This document shows positions 1-6,617 of a stretch of DNA of 8,256 bases, one piece after another (positions within the stretch are counted from its first letter, which is position 1; every line of letters begins with the position of its first letter). A model generated the notes under the pieces. That model had not been told where the DNA came from, did no database searches, and saw only the letters and a program-made list of their open reading frames with translations. This DNA is from an uncultured Oscillospiraceae bacterium (GTDB lineage: Bacteria > Bacillota > Clostridia > Oscillospirales > Oscillospiraceae): contig CAJUAC010000093.1 in the NCBI GenBank assembly GCA_910583885.1, positions 1 to 8,256 of the forward strand, given 5' to 3'. A program made the position numbers and the translations under genes.

Positions 1-357
1 ATGCACAAGCAGGGCCTGGTGGAGGGCTTCGACATCGGCCTGGAGATGAGCGGCAGCGGCGCGGGGCTCCAGCAGATGATTTCCGTCATGCGCAACGGCG
101 GCAAGATCAGCCTGCTGGGCATCTCCAACCAGCCGGTTCCCATGGACATGAACAGCATCATCTGCAAGGGCCTGACCCTCCAGGGCATCTATGGCCGTAA
201 GATGGATAACTGGCACCAGATGTCCTACATGGTCCAGGGCGGCCTGGATCTCACGCCGGTCATCACCCACCGGTTCCACTACACCCAGTTCGAGGAGGGC
301 TTTGCCGCTATGAACAGCGGGAAGTCCGGGAAGGTCATCCTGGACTGGAGCAAGTAA
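1..357 (+). CDS. tdh: L-threonine 3-dehydrogenase, C-terminal part (5' end outside window)
   Basis: This is the last 118 codons of a zinc-dependent medium-chain alcohol dehydrogenase. The frame is open from base 1, so the apparent ATG at base 1 is almost certainly internal; the full protein should be about 340-350 residues. Visible family landmarks are EGFDIGLEMSGSG in the nucleotide-binding half, NGGKISLLGI, KGLTLQGIYGRKM, the stretch LDLTPVITHRF, and the terminal SGKSGKVIL, all matching the C-terminal half of bacterial Tdh as I know it. The enzyme oxidises L-threonine with NAD+ to 2-amino-3-ketobutyrate in the cytoplasm. The product is unstable and is normally handed to Kbl, whose gene follows 111 bp downstream on the same strand, which supports the call. 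The zinc-binding and catalytic N-terminal half cannot be inspected here. Confidence 0.93.
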   Translation: MHKQGLVEGFDIGLEMSGSGAGLQQMISVMRNGGKISLLGISNQPVPMDMNSIICKGLTLQGIYGRKMDNWHQMSYMVQGGLDLTPVITHRFHYTQFEEGFAAMNSGKSGKVILDWSK

Positions 358-381
358 TCCGCCCCCTGCGCAGGAAATACC

Positions 382-400
382 CGCGAAGCGCAGCTTCGCG
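382..400 (+). other. Hairpin in the tdh-kbl gap, possible attenuator
   Basis: A perfect 8-bp inverted repeat (CGCGAAGC / GCTTCGCG) with a 3-nt loop lies 24 nt after the tdh stop. Two runs of six T follow at 411-416 and 421-426. The first T run begins 10 nt after the stem, too far for a textbook intrinsic terminator. The structure could be a weak attenuator, an mRNA processing or stability element between two cistrons, or a chance GC-rich palindrome. No promoter for kbl alone was evident. Confidence 0.4.
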
Positions 401-468
401 TACGCCATTCTTTTTTGATCTTTTTTCTTGCAAGACAAAAGGATGAATAACATTCAGGAGGAGCTATC

Positions 469-1656
469 ATGAAGCAGGCACTGGAAAAATACCGGAAGGA
501 ATTGGAAGCGATCCGCGAGGCGGGCACCTGGAAGGGCGAGCGGATCATCACCACCCCCCAGCGTTCCCGGATTGACACCACGGAGGCGAAGAAGGTCGTC
601 AACATGTGCGCAAACAACTACCTGGGCCTCTCCAACCGGCCGGAGCTGATCGAGGCTGCCAAGGCCAGCTATGACCAGTGGGGCTTTGGCCTGTCCTCTG
701 TGCGCTTTATCTGCGGCACCCAGTCCATCCACAAGGAGCTGGAGCAGAAGCTGGCGGAATTCCTGGGCATGGAGGACGTGATCCTCTACTCCTCCTGCTT
801 TGACGCCAACGGCGGCCTGTTTGAGACACTGCTGGGGCCTGAGGACGCGGTGATCTCCGACGAGCTCAACCACGCCTCCATCATCGACGGCGTCCGCCTG
901 TGCAAGGCCAAGCGCTTCCGTTACAAGAACAACGATATGGCCGACCTGCGCGCCCAGCTGGAGAGCGCCCGGGACGCGGGCTGCCAGGTGAAGCTGATCG
1001 CCACGGACGGCGTGTTCTCCATGGACGGTTACATCGCCAATTTGCAGGGGATCTGCGACCTGGCCGACGAGTTTGACGCCCTGGTGATGGTGGACGACAG
1101 CCATGCTGTGGGCTTCATGGGCGACACCGGCCGGGGGACGCCGGAGTTCTGCGGTGTTCAGGGCCGGGTGGATATCCTCACCGGTACCTTCGGCAAGGCG
1201 CTGGGCGGGGCCTCCGGCGGCTACACCGCCGCCCGTCAGGAGATCGTCGATCTGCTGCGCCAGCGCAGCCGCCCCTACCTGTTCTCCAACACGGTGGCCC
1301 CGGCCATCTGTGCCGCCAGCATCAAGACCGTTGAGCTGCTCAGCGCCTCCACCGAGCTGCGCGACCGCGTCCATGAGAACACCGCCTATTTCCGCGCACA
1401 GCTCAGCAAGCTGGGCTTTGATGTGCTGGAGGGCAGCCATCCCATCGTTGCCGTGATGCTCTACGATGCCAAGGTGGCCTCTGCGTTCGCCGCCCGGATG
1501 CTGGAGAAGGGCGTCTATGTGGTGGGCTTCAGCTATCCGGTCGTCCCCCAGGGCCGGGCGCGCATCCGCACCCAGGTCTCTGCTGGGCACACAAAGGAGG
1601 ATCTTGACTTTGCTGTCCAGTGCTTTAAGGAGGTCAAAGAGGAGATGGGCCTGTAA
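469..1656 (+). CDS. kbl: Glycine C-acetyltransferase (2-amino-3-ketobutyrate CoA ligase)
   Basis: A complete 395-residue PLP enzyme of the alpha-oxoamine synthase family, the usual length for Kbl. It cleaves 2-amino-3-ketobutyrate with CoA to glycine and acetyl-CoA, the second step of threonine catabolism after Tdh. Visible features are the N-terminal NNYLGLSNRPEL, the region SSVRFICGTQ, the DDSHAVGF motif (Asp209-Asp210, His212) that contacts the PLP ring, and the lysine of TFGKALGG (Lys243), which should form the Schiff base. The GVFSMDG segment before it is typical of Kbl rather than of 8-amino-7-oxononanoate or 5-aminolevulinate synthases, and the tdh neighbour settles the choice. The start is supported by AGGAGG at 456-461, 7 nt before the ATG. 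The gene follows tdh by 111 bp and ends 37 bp before a strong terminator, so tdh-kbl is probably one transcript, perhaps modulated by the hairpin in the gap. Confidence 0.96.
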   Translation: MKQALEKYRKELEAIREAGTWKGERIITTPQRSRIDTTEAKKVVNMCANNYLGLSNRPELIEAAKASYDQWGFGLSSVRFICGTQSIHKELEQKLAEFLGMEDVILYSSCFDANGGLFETLLGPEDAVISDELNHASIIDGVRLCKAKRFRYKNNDMADLRAQLESARDAGCQVKLIATDGVFSMDGYIANLQGICDLADEFDALVMVDDSHAVGFMGDTGRGTPEFCGVQGRVDILTGTFGKALGGASGGYTAARQEIVDLLRQRSRPYLFSNTVAPAICAASIKTVELLSASTELRDRVHENTAYFRAQLSKLGFDVLEGSHPIVAVMLYDAKVASAFAARMLEKGVYVVGFSYPVVPQGRARIRTQVSAGHTKEDLDFAVQCFKEVKEEMGL

Positions 1657-1693
1657 GGCAGCAGCTCCCCCTATCCTGCGGCAGAGGAACCTA

Positions 1694-1740
1694 TGTAAAA
1701 GAAGCCGGTGCGGCCTGTTGCCGCACCGGCTTCTTTTACA
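1694..1740. terminator. Strong bidirectional terminator after kbl
   Basis: A perfect 21-bp inverted repeat: the left arm at 1694-1714 is the exact reverse complement of the right arm at 1720-1740, with loop CTGTT. The GC-rich core (GCCGGTGCGGC) is flanked by AAAAGAA and TTCTTTT tracts, so the hairpin has a T-rich tail on either strand. It ends the tdh-kbl transcript. It also insulates that transcript from the recombinase unit that begins about 90 bp later. Confidence 0.93.
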
Positions 1741-1825
1741 TTCCAGGCCATCTGTCTGGCTTGTTCCGCAGCCGTTTCCGTATATCCGCCCCGCCATATT
1801 CATACGATGGTGGGGGAGGTGTTTG

Positions 1826-1844
1826 CCATGGAGGAAGCCCATGG
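1826..1844. repeat. CCATGG-N7-CCATGG motif, copy 1
   Basis: Two CCATGG palindromes start exactly 13 bp apart, giving a 19-bp dyad that overlaps the start codon of the small ORF (ATG at 1828). An identically spaced pair occurs 201 bp downstream. Both copies are preceded by G and share G, A and C at the second, fifth and seventh spacer positions. A role as operator or recombinase-binding subsite is inference only. Confidence 0.45.
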
Positions 1845-1971
1845 ATGTACCACCGGAAAAGGCTTGGCAACGGCACAGGAGCCGGGCGTGACGATCCATT
1901 ATGCAGAAAACGGCCCGAGCCTGGAGTCCTGCATGATCTCCGTCCTATCAAGCCATCTGCCCTCCCAATAG
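1828..1971 (+). CDS. Small 47-residue ORF preceding the serine recombinase
   Basis: A short frame from ATG 1828 to TAG 1969-1971, preceded by a good ribosome site (GGGGGAGG at 1812-1819, 8 nt upstream). An in-frame ATG at 1807 has no ribosome site and is less likely. Its stop lies 23 bp before the recombinase start, so the two are probably cotranscribed. The C-terminal half, with VTIHYAENGPSLESCMISVL, looks like a genuine folded peptide: polar turn, conserved-looking Cys and amphipathic helix. From memory, short ORFs with a comparable 'sLe-C' pattern often precede or separate serine recombinase genes in Clostridia, but I cannot name a family with certainty. No membrane segment, signal peptide or obvious DNA-binding motif is visible. 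It might be a recombination accessory factor, a translational coupling leader or a remnant of a longer reading frame. Confidence 0.55.
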   Translation: MEEAHGCTTGKGLATAQEPGVTIHYAENGPSLESCMISVLSSHLPSQ

Positions 1972-1994
1972 GCGGGCAGGAGGAGGGCGCGTAT

Positions 1995-3626
1995 ATGACC
2001 TTTGTGCAAGGCAAGCGGGAGGCCGGCCATGGTGCCATCCCATGGCATATCGCCATCTATGTCCGGCTCAGTAAGGAGGACGGGGATAAGCTGGAGAGCG
2101 ACAGCATCCAGAACCAAAAAGGGATCATTGAGCAGCACATCAAGCACCTCCAGGACCAGGGGGAGTGCATCGCATCCACTGCGGTCTATTCTGACGACGG
2201 CTATCCAGGCGGCAGCTTTGACCGCCCTGCCTACAGGCGGATGATTGCCGACATTGAGGCAGGGGCGGTCAACTGCGTGATTGTCAAGGACAATTCCCGC
2301 CTGGGGCGGAATTACCCGGAGCTGGGCCGCCTGATGGAGGAGTACTTCCCCCAAAAGGGTACCCGCGTCATCTCCGTCCTGAACCACATCGACAGCTTCA
2401 AGGATCCCCACGGGTATTGCAGCGCTATGGTCTCCTTTTCCAACATCATGAATGATGACTATATCCGGCAGCTCTCCCTAAAAATCAAATCCACCTTTGC
2501 TATGAAGCGGGAGCGGGGGGAATTTTTGGGCAACTATGCCCCCTATGGCTATAGGAAGAGCCCGGAGGACCGGCACAAGCTTATCGTTGATCCAGAGGCC
2601 GCTGAAACCGTGCGCATGATCTTCCACTGGTATGCCAGCGGTGCTTCCGCAAGCGGCATTGTGAAGCAGCTCAATGCCCTGCAAATCCCTCCGCCGTCAC
2701 TTTACAAGGCAATGACGGGCTGCAAAGGCTTTGCGTCTTCTGCCAGCAGGGGTGTGAACCGGCAGATCTGGTCTGTCACATCTGTCAATACCATGCTGCG
2801 GGATGAGGTCTATATTGGGAATCTGGTGCAGGGCAAGTTCAAGAGCGCTTCATACCGGACGAAGAAGATGGTCCCGGCAGATGAAAGCGAATGGACGGTT
2901 GTGGAAGGGACCCATGAGGCCATTATCCCAGACGAGATTTTTGCGGTTGTACATGAGCGGCTTTCCCGGCGTACCCGGGTTGCCCCAAACCGGGAGGCCC
3001 ACTACCTGCTCTCCGGCTTTGTCAGATGCGCCCACTGCGGCGGCCGGATGAACCGGAACGTCTCCCACGGCCAAGCCCGTTTCCGCTGCATAACCCGCAT
3101 CCATTCCCCGGAAACATGCCAGTGCCCCTCGGTTAAGGAATCGACCCTTGAGGATGCAGTACTGGCTGCCATCCAGACACAGATCCGGGAGCTTGTGGAT
3201 GCTGAGCAGGTGGTTGCCGCAGCCTGCCGGAGAAACGGGCGTCCACAGCATGGATATCTGGTTGCGCTAAGGCAGGCGGAGCAAAAAAAGAAGCGCCTGT
3301 CCGAAGCCCAGTTCCGTCTGTATGACAACCTGGAAAAGGGGATCATTGACCAGGAGGAATACCGCCAGTTCAAGGAGCGGTATTATGCAGAAATAGCAGA
3401 ACAGGACGTCCAGATCCGGCAGCTACAGGATCATCTGGCGCAGCTGGAGGAGGCGCAGAGACAGGACGATGCGTTTGTTGCTTTTTTCAAGGAGAACGGC
3501 AATATCCCTGCACTGGACCGGGACGTGCTAGGCCGGCTGCTGGATCATATTGAAGTAACAGATGCCCAGCATCTGGATATTTATTTTACCTTTTCAGCAG
3601 GGGGTGAAGCACTGCCCGATGTGTAG
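1995..3626 (+). CDS. Large serine recombinase (site-specific recombinase/integrase family)
   Basis: A complete 543-residue large serine recombinase. Order of domains: N-terminal resolvase-type catalytic domain (about 17-160) with nucleophile Ser26 in YVRLSKED, SIQNQ shortly after, and KDNSRLGR at 98-105 supplying the catalytic arginines; a 'Recombinase' DNA-binding domain (about 180-310) including GNYAPYGYRK; a zinc beta-ribbon with Cys345-X2-Cys348 and later Cys365, Cys375 and Cys377; a coiled-coil arm of about 425-505, rich in Gln, Glu and Lys; and a short C-terminal tail with ITFTFS-like beta character near its end. All key residues are present, so it is likely active. Such proteins integrate and excise mobile elements without host factors, typically at a short attP/attB pair. 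The start is ATG 1995 with GGAGGAGG just upstream (1979-1986 region); the frame is open further upstream to 1761, but that stretch overlaps the small ORF and the recombinase homology begins only here. It resembles TndX/TnpX-type recombinases of Clostridia. No cargo, relaxase or phage genes lie beside it, so it is either a remnant or a minimal element. Confidence 0.93.
   Translation: MTFVQGKREAGHGAIPWHIAIYVRLSKEDGDKLESDSIQNQKGIIEQHIKHLQDQGECIASTAVYSDDGYPGGSFDRPAYRRMIADIEAGAVNCVIVKDNSRLGRNYPELGRLMEEYFPQKGTRVISVLNHIDSFKDPHGYCSAMVSFSNIMNDDYIRQLSLKIKSTFAMKRERGEFLGNYAPYGYRKSPEDRHKLIVDPEAAETVRMIFHWYASGASASGIVKQLNALQIPPPSLYKAMTGCKGFASSASRGVNRQIWSVTSVNTMLRDEVYIGNLVQGKFKSASYRTKKMVPADESEWTVVEGTHEAIIPDEIFAVVHERLSRRTRVAPNREAHYLLSGFVRCAHCGGRMNRNVSHGQARFRCITRIHSPETCQCPSVKESTLEDAVLAAIQTQIRELVDAEQVVAAACRRNGRPQHGYLVALRQAEQKKKRLSEAQFRLYDNLEKGIIDQEEYRQFKERYYAEIAEQDVQIRQLQDHLAQLEEAQRQDDAFVAFFKENGNIPALDRDVLGRLLDHIEVTDAQHLDIYFTFSAGGEALPDV
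2027..2045. repeat. CCATGG-N7-CCATGG motif, copy 2
   Basis: The second 19-bp dyad with the same 13-bp register as the copy at 1826-1844, located 32 bp inside the recombinase coding sequence. Flanking bases agree partly (preceding G; shared G, A and C in the spacer). Because it lies in codons before the conserved catalytic motifs, it is free to be constrained at the DNA level. Confidence 0.4.
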
Positions 3627-3638
3627 ATACTGTATAAG

Positions 3639-3677
3639 AGGCAAGTGTATGGCAACGCAGCCAAACACTTGCCTTTT
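3639..3677 (+). terminator. Intrinsic terminator of the recombinase gene
   Basis: AGGCAAGTGT (3639-3648) pairs with ACACTTGCCT (3665-3674). After one A-A mismatch, TGGC (3650-3653) pairs with GCCA (3660-3663), leaving a 6-nt loop. The stem is followed by TTT and starts 12 nt after the recombinase stop. It is a convincing terminator and marks the transcriptional end of the recombinase unit. Confidence 0.85.
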
Positions 3678-3734
3678 AAGCAACTATCTTTTCATACTCA
3701 AATTGTATCATCCGAGTGGAGAGCGCCGCATCGA

Positions 3735-3989
3735 TCAAATCTGGAGATGGCAAACAGGGCGCTTCCACCCTTGCCACCGGGCCAGATACTCCCGGAGCAT
3801 CCGCGAGGCCAGCAGGGCGGGATTGCTCAGGATAACCGCCGTTTTATCAATGCAGTTTTTGGGGTATTGTGAACGGGAGTCCCCTGGGGCTTTGATGGAT
3901 TGAAATTTCTGCTGGACCGTGGTAAAATGGCCTCCGAAATATTCTGTTGTAATAGGGAGTCTTGCAGATATGGGCCTGAAAAGAGCACT
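3735..3989 (-). other. Coding-looking open stretch without a start codon (possible gene fragment)
   Basis: The 343-bp stretch 3627-3969 contains no convincing complete gene. On the minus strand one frame is open from 3989 to a TGA at 3735-3737. It reads like real protein in its later part (for example DKTAVILSNPALLASRMLRE, followed by YLARWQGW), with G or C at most third positions there. It has no ATG, GTG or TTG start in a usable place. The GDPD promoter at 3900-3928 and the GDPD start codon overlap its 5' part. It may be the decayed 3' end of a gene left behind by recombination, part of a dispersed repeat family, or a chance open frame. I do not recognise a family. Confidence 0.3.
3900..3928 (+). 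promoter_or_regulatory. Sigma-A type promoter for the GDPD gene
   Basis: TTGAAA at 3900-3905, a 17-nt spacer, and TAAAAT at 3923-3928 give a near-consensus housekeeping promoter. Transcription would start near 3935, leaving a leader of about 35 nt before ATG 3970. This argues against the in-frame GTG at 3919 as the start, because that codon lies in the spacer. Confidence 0.75.
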
Positions 3990-5823
3990 CTATGAAATCC
4001 TGCGTTTTGAACTGCTGTGGAAGCTGGCCTTCCTGTTCTTCCTCAACCCGCTTTTCGACGGGGCCTACCAGACATATGTCTCCACGGCGGGCCTCAGCTT
4101 CAATGGGGACATCCTGTGGACATTCCTCAGCCTCAAGGGTGGGGTGGTATTCCTGCTCCTGTTTTTTGCCGCAGCCTGGCTGGTGTTCTATGAGTACAGC
4201 GTCATGATCCGGATTGCCGCGCTGTGCCGCCAGGGGGAGGGCTGCCCCCTGGGCCAGGTGATGCGTGCGTCAGTATGGGATCTGGGGCTGCTGCGGGGGT
4301 GGTCCCTGGCTGCGGGATCCATCTACTACATCCTGCTGCTGCCCTTGGGGGTGACAGGCTACATCAGCACCGCAGTCCCCCATATATCCATCCCCTGGTT
4401 TGTTTTTGGTGAGATGCAAAAGACCACCTTGGGTGTAGTGGGTATCGTGGTATTCCAGGGGGCCTGCTACCTCGCCCATCTGCTTCTGCTGTTTGTCCCG
4501 GTGGATATGGTCCTGCGCCGCCGCCGGTTTGGGCAGGCTGTGCGGGGGAGCCTGGGCTGCTGGAAACAGCTGGGCTGGCGGGACCGCCTGTCCGTGATAG
4601 GGCTCCACATCGTCTGGAACTGGGGCTCGACAGAGCTGTCCCGCTACTGGCGGCGGAACCTGCTGGGCAACAGCGACTTTGACAGCAATTTTTTGAAGTA
4701 CCTGTTTTACTCCGAGGCCTTCCGGAAGGATCTGGCCTATTGGGCATTCCTTACCCTGCTCCAAACAGTGGCCATGGCCGGGTTCATCTACTTCCTGATC
4801 GGCGTCCTGAACAGGACCGGGACAGCCCGTGCCTCCCTCCAGCCCGCCTGGGGCCGGGACGGTGCGGCGGCCTGGGACATCCTGACGCGGCACTGCGCAG
4901 CCTGGGCAGCGCGTTGGCGGGGGCGGATGAGGACGCGCCGCTGGCGTGCTGCCACGGCGGCGGTGTGCCTGGCACTGGCTGTCAGCCTGCTGCTGAACAT
5001 ACAGCGGCCCCTCCCGGTCCACCGGCCCATGGTGATTGCCCACCGGGGCGGCGAAGGCAGGGTGGAGAATACCCTGGAGGCGGTACTCTCTGCGGCGGAG
5101 CAGGGCGCGGACTATGCGGAGATCGACGTCCAGCTCACCAGTGACGGCGTACCGGTGCTGTTCCACGACAGCAGCCTGTGGCGCATGGCAGGCCGCGGGG
5201 AGGGGATTGGGGATCTGACGTGGGAGCAGGTACAGGAGATCCCTCTGGAGGACAGCCAATATCCGGGGATGACGGCGCGGATCGCCTCCCTGGAGGAGGT
5301 GCTGGAGGCGCTGCGGGAGGTTCCGGGCGGTATGGGCCTGCTCATTGAGCTCAAGCCCGCCGCCTTTGGGAGCGAGGCCCTGTCCAATGCCGTCATTGAG
5401 CTGGTAGAGCGCACTGGCTTTGGGGAGCGGGCCATGTTCATGTCCCTGGACTACCTGTGCCTCCTGCCCATTATGGAGCGGCACCCGGAGTGGTGGACTG
5501 GTTACTGCGCCTACAGCGTTGCCGGTGATATTGACGACGCGGTGTGGCGCTATCAGGTGGATTTCCTGGCAGTGGAGGAGGCGCTGGTCAGCAACCGCCT
5601 GGCTGTGCAGGCCGGTGAGCTGGATCTGCCAGTATACGTGTGGAGCGTGTACGATTCGGAAAAGATGATGCAGTACCTGGAAATGGGCATCAGTGGTATC
5701 ATCACCGACTACCCGGCCGAGGCCGTCTCTGTGCTGGAGGCCTACCGGGGCAGCCACCCTGGAAAGGAGTACCAGTGGGCAGAGGATGGGCTGCCAAACA
5801 GGGAGGAGCTGGGCTCCTGGTGA
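3970..5823 (+). CDS. Membrane-fused glycerophosphodiester phosphodiesterase (GDPD)
   Basis: A 617-residue protein with two parts. Residues 1-350 form a multi-pass membrane region, with hydrophobic segments near 18-35, 58-80, 110-135, 155-185 and 265-290 and a last helix at about 327-346; this matches the GPDPase membrane domain found in Firmicutes. Residues 355-610 form a GDPD TIM barrel: His358 in IAHRGG, Glu366-Asn367 (ENT), Glu384 and Asp386 (EIDV), His399-Asp400 (FHD), and Glu460 and Lys462 (LIELKP). These are the catalytic His pair and metal ligands, so the enzyme should hydrolyse glycerophosphodiesters to sn-glycerol 3-phosphate plus an alcohol; the exact substrate (lipid head groups or teichoic/lipoteichoic polymers) is not known. 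A strongly basic patch at 315-326 (RWRGRMRTRRWR) just before the last helix predicts, by the positive-inside rule, an extracytoplasmic catalytic domain. The start is ATG 3970 with GGGAG at 3955-3959, spaced 10 nt. It is monocistronic as far as can be seen and converges with tatD. Confidence 0.92.
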   Translation: MGLKRALYEILRFELLWKLAFLFFLNPLFDGAYQTYVSTAGLSFNGDILWTFLSLKGGVVFLLLFFAAAWLVFYEYSVMIRIAALCRQGEGCPLGQVMRASVWDLGLLRGWSLAAGSIYYILLLPLGVTGYISTAVPHISIPWFVFGEMQKTTLGVVGIVVFQGACYLAHLLLLFVPVDMVLRRRRFGQAVRGSLGCWKQLGWRDRLSVIGLHIVWNWGSTELSRYWRRNLLGNSDFDSNFLKYLFYSEAFRKDLAYWAFLTLLQTVAMAGFIYFLIGVLNRTGTARASLQPAWGRDGAAAWDILTRHCAAWAARWRGRMRTRRWRAATAAVCLALAVSLLLNIQRPLPVHRPMVIAHRGGEGRVENTLEAVLSAAEQGADYAEIDVQLTSDGVPVLFHDSSLWRMAGRGEGIGDLTWEQVQEIPLEDSQYPGMTARIASLEEVLEALREVPGGMGLLIELKPAAFGSEALSNAVIELVERTGFGERAMFMSLDYLCLLPIMERHPEWWTGYCAYSVAGDIDDAVWRYQVDFLAVEEALVSNRLAVQAGELDLPVYVWSVYDSEKMMQYLEMGISGIITDYPAEAVSVLEAYRGSHPGKEYQWAEDGLPNREELGSW

Positions 5824-5835
5824 CGGTACCCATCC

Positions 5836-6603
5836 TTAACGGCTGATGCCAAAAAACCGCATCCCGTTTTCCATGGTGGCCCGGGCACATTCCTCATAGG
5901 GGATGCCCTTGATCTCCGCCAGCTTCTCACAGACGTACCGGACATATCCCGAGTCGTTGCGCACGCCCCGGTGGGGTACCGGGGCCATATAGGGGCTGTC
6001 CGTCTCAATCATCAGCCGCTCCAGGGGTACAGCGCTGGCGGCCTCCACCGCCCTGCGGGCATTCCGGTAGGTCAACACGCCGGTAAAGGAGAGCATCCAC
6101 CCCAGCCTGACCAGCTCCCCTGCCATCTCCGCGCTGCCGGAGAAGCAGTGGAATACCCCCCGCACCCGGGGGAACTGGCGGATCATCGCCAGGCTGTCGG
6201 CATGGGCGTCCCGGTCGTGGACGATGACTGGCAGATCCAATTCCTCCGCCAGGGCAAGCTGGTCCCGGAATACCCGCTGCTGGTGCTCCCGGGGCGGATT
6301 CTCCTCCCAGTAGTAGTCCAGGCCGATTTCACCAATAGCCACGACCTTCGGCCTCTTTGCCAACGCCCGGATCGTTTCCAGCTGCGCCGGTTCGTAATCC
6401 GCGCAGTTTTCCGGGTGGAAGCCCACGGCGGCATAGAGGAACGGGAACTGCCCGGCCAGCGCCACAGCGGCCTCCGAGCTGGGGATGTCACAGCCTGGGT
6501 TTACAACCAGGGAGACCTCCCTCCCCGGCAGCCCGGCCAGCACCGCCTCCCGGTCCTGGTCGAACTGCTGCGCGTCATAGTGGGCGTGGGTATCAAAAAG
6601 CAT
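5836..6603 (-). CDS. tatD: TatD family metal-dependent hydrolase (putative DNase)
   Basis: A 255-residue TatD-family amidohydrolase-fold protein of normal length. Metal and catalytic residues are all visible: His6 and His8 (DTHAHYD), Glu92 (GEIGLDYY), His129 (VIVHDRDA), His152 (FHCFSGS) and Asp202 (ETDSPYMAP). Family members are cytoplasmic metal-dependent nucleases reported to act 3'-5' on single-stranded DNA or RNA, with proposed roles in DNA repair and degradation; the precise role here is unknown. The start at 6603 is well supported by AAGGAGG (6617-6611), 7 nt upstream. In many Firmicutes tatD sits beside metG and rnmV; that context is absent here. Instead it lies 63 bp downstream of a lipoprotein gene, whose terminator abuts its ribosome site. 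Its 3' end is only 12 bp from the convergent GDPD stop, with no clear terminator between. The symbol follows the family name; the paralogue type (YcfH-like) cannot be resolved. Confidence 0.93.
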   Translation of the reverse strand: MLFDTHAHYDAQQFDQDREAVLAGLPGREVSLVVNPGCDIPSSEAAVALAGQFPFLYAAVGFHPENCADYEPAQLETIRALAKRPKVVAIGEIGLDYYWEENPPREHQQRVFRDQLALAEELDLPVIVHDRDAHADSLAMIRQFPRVRGVFHCFSGSAEMAGELVRLGWMLSFTGVLTYRNARRAVEAASAVPLERLMIETDSPYMAPVPHRGVRNDSGYVRYVCEKLAEIKGIPYEECARATMENGMRFFGISR

Positions 6604-6617
6604 CAGGAATCCTCCTT

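Noticed and set aside
454..1899. Minus-strand open frame of 481 codons antisense to kbl
   Set aside because: It mirrors the codon bias of kbl on the other strand, its composition is unnatural (long Gly/Ala/Leu/His/Gln runs), and the plus-strand Kbl motifs are unmistakable.
1761..1994. N-terminal extension of the recombinase frame
   Set aside because: No ribosome site at the early start, overlap with the small ORF, and recombinase homology begins only after ATG 1995, which has a strong ribosome site.
1799..3697. TTCATAC at 1799-1805 and 3691-3697 as attachment-site direct repeats around the recombinase unit
   Set aside because: Only 7 bp, AT-rich and with no further flanking similarity; compatible with chance.
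3919..3969. GTG start 17 codons upstream of the GDPD start
   Set aside because: It lies within the spacer of the predicted promoter (TTGAAA-17-TAAAAT), so it would not be transcribed from that promoter, and it has no ribosome site.
4270..5757. Minus-strand open frame of 495 codons antisense to the GDPD gene
   Set aside because: Pro/Gln/His-rich antisense frame without family motifs, fully opposite a gene with intact catalytic residues.
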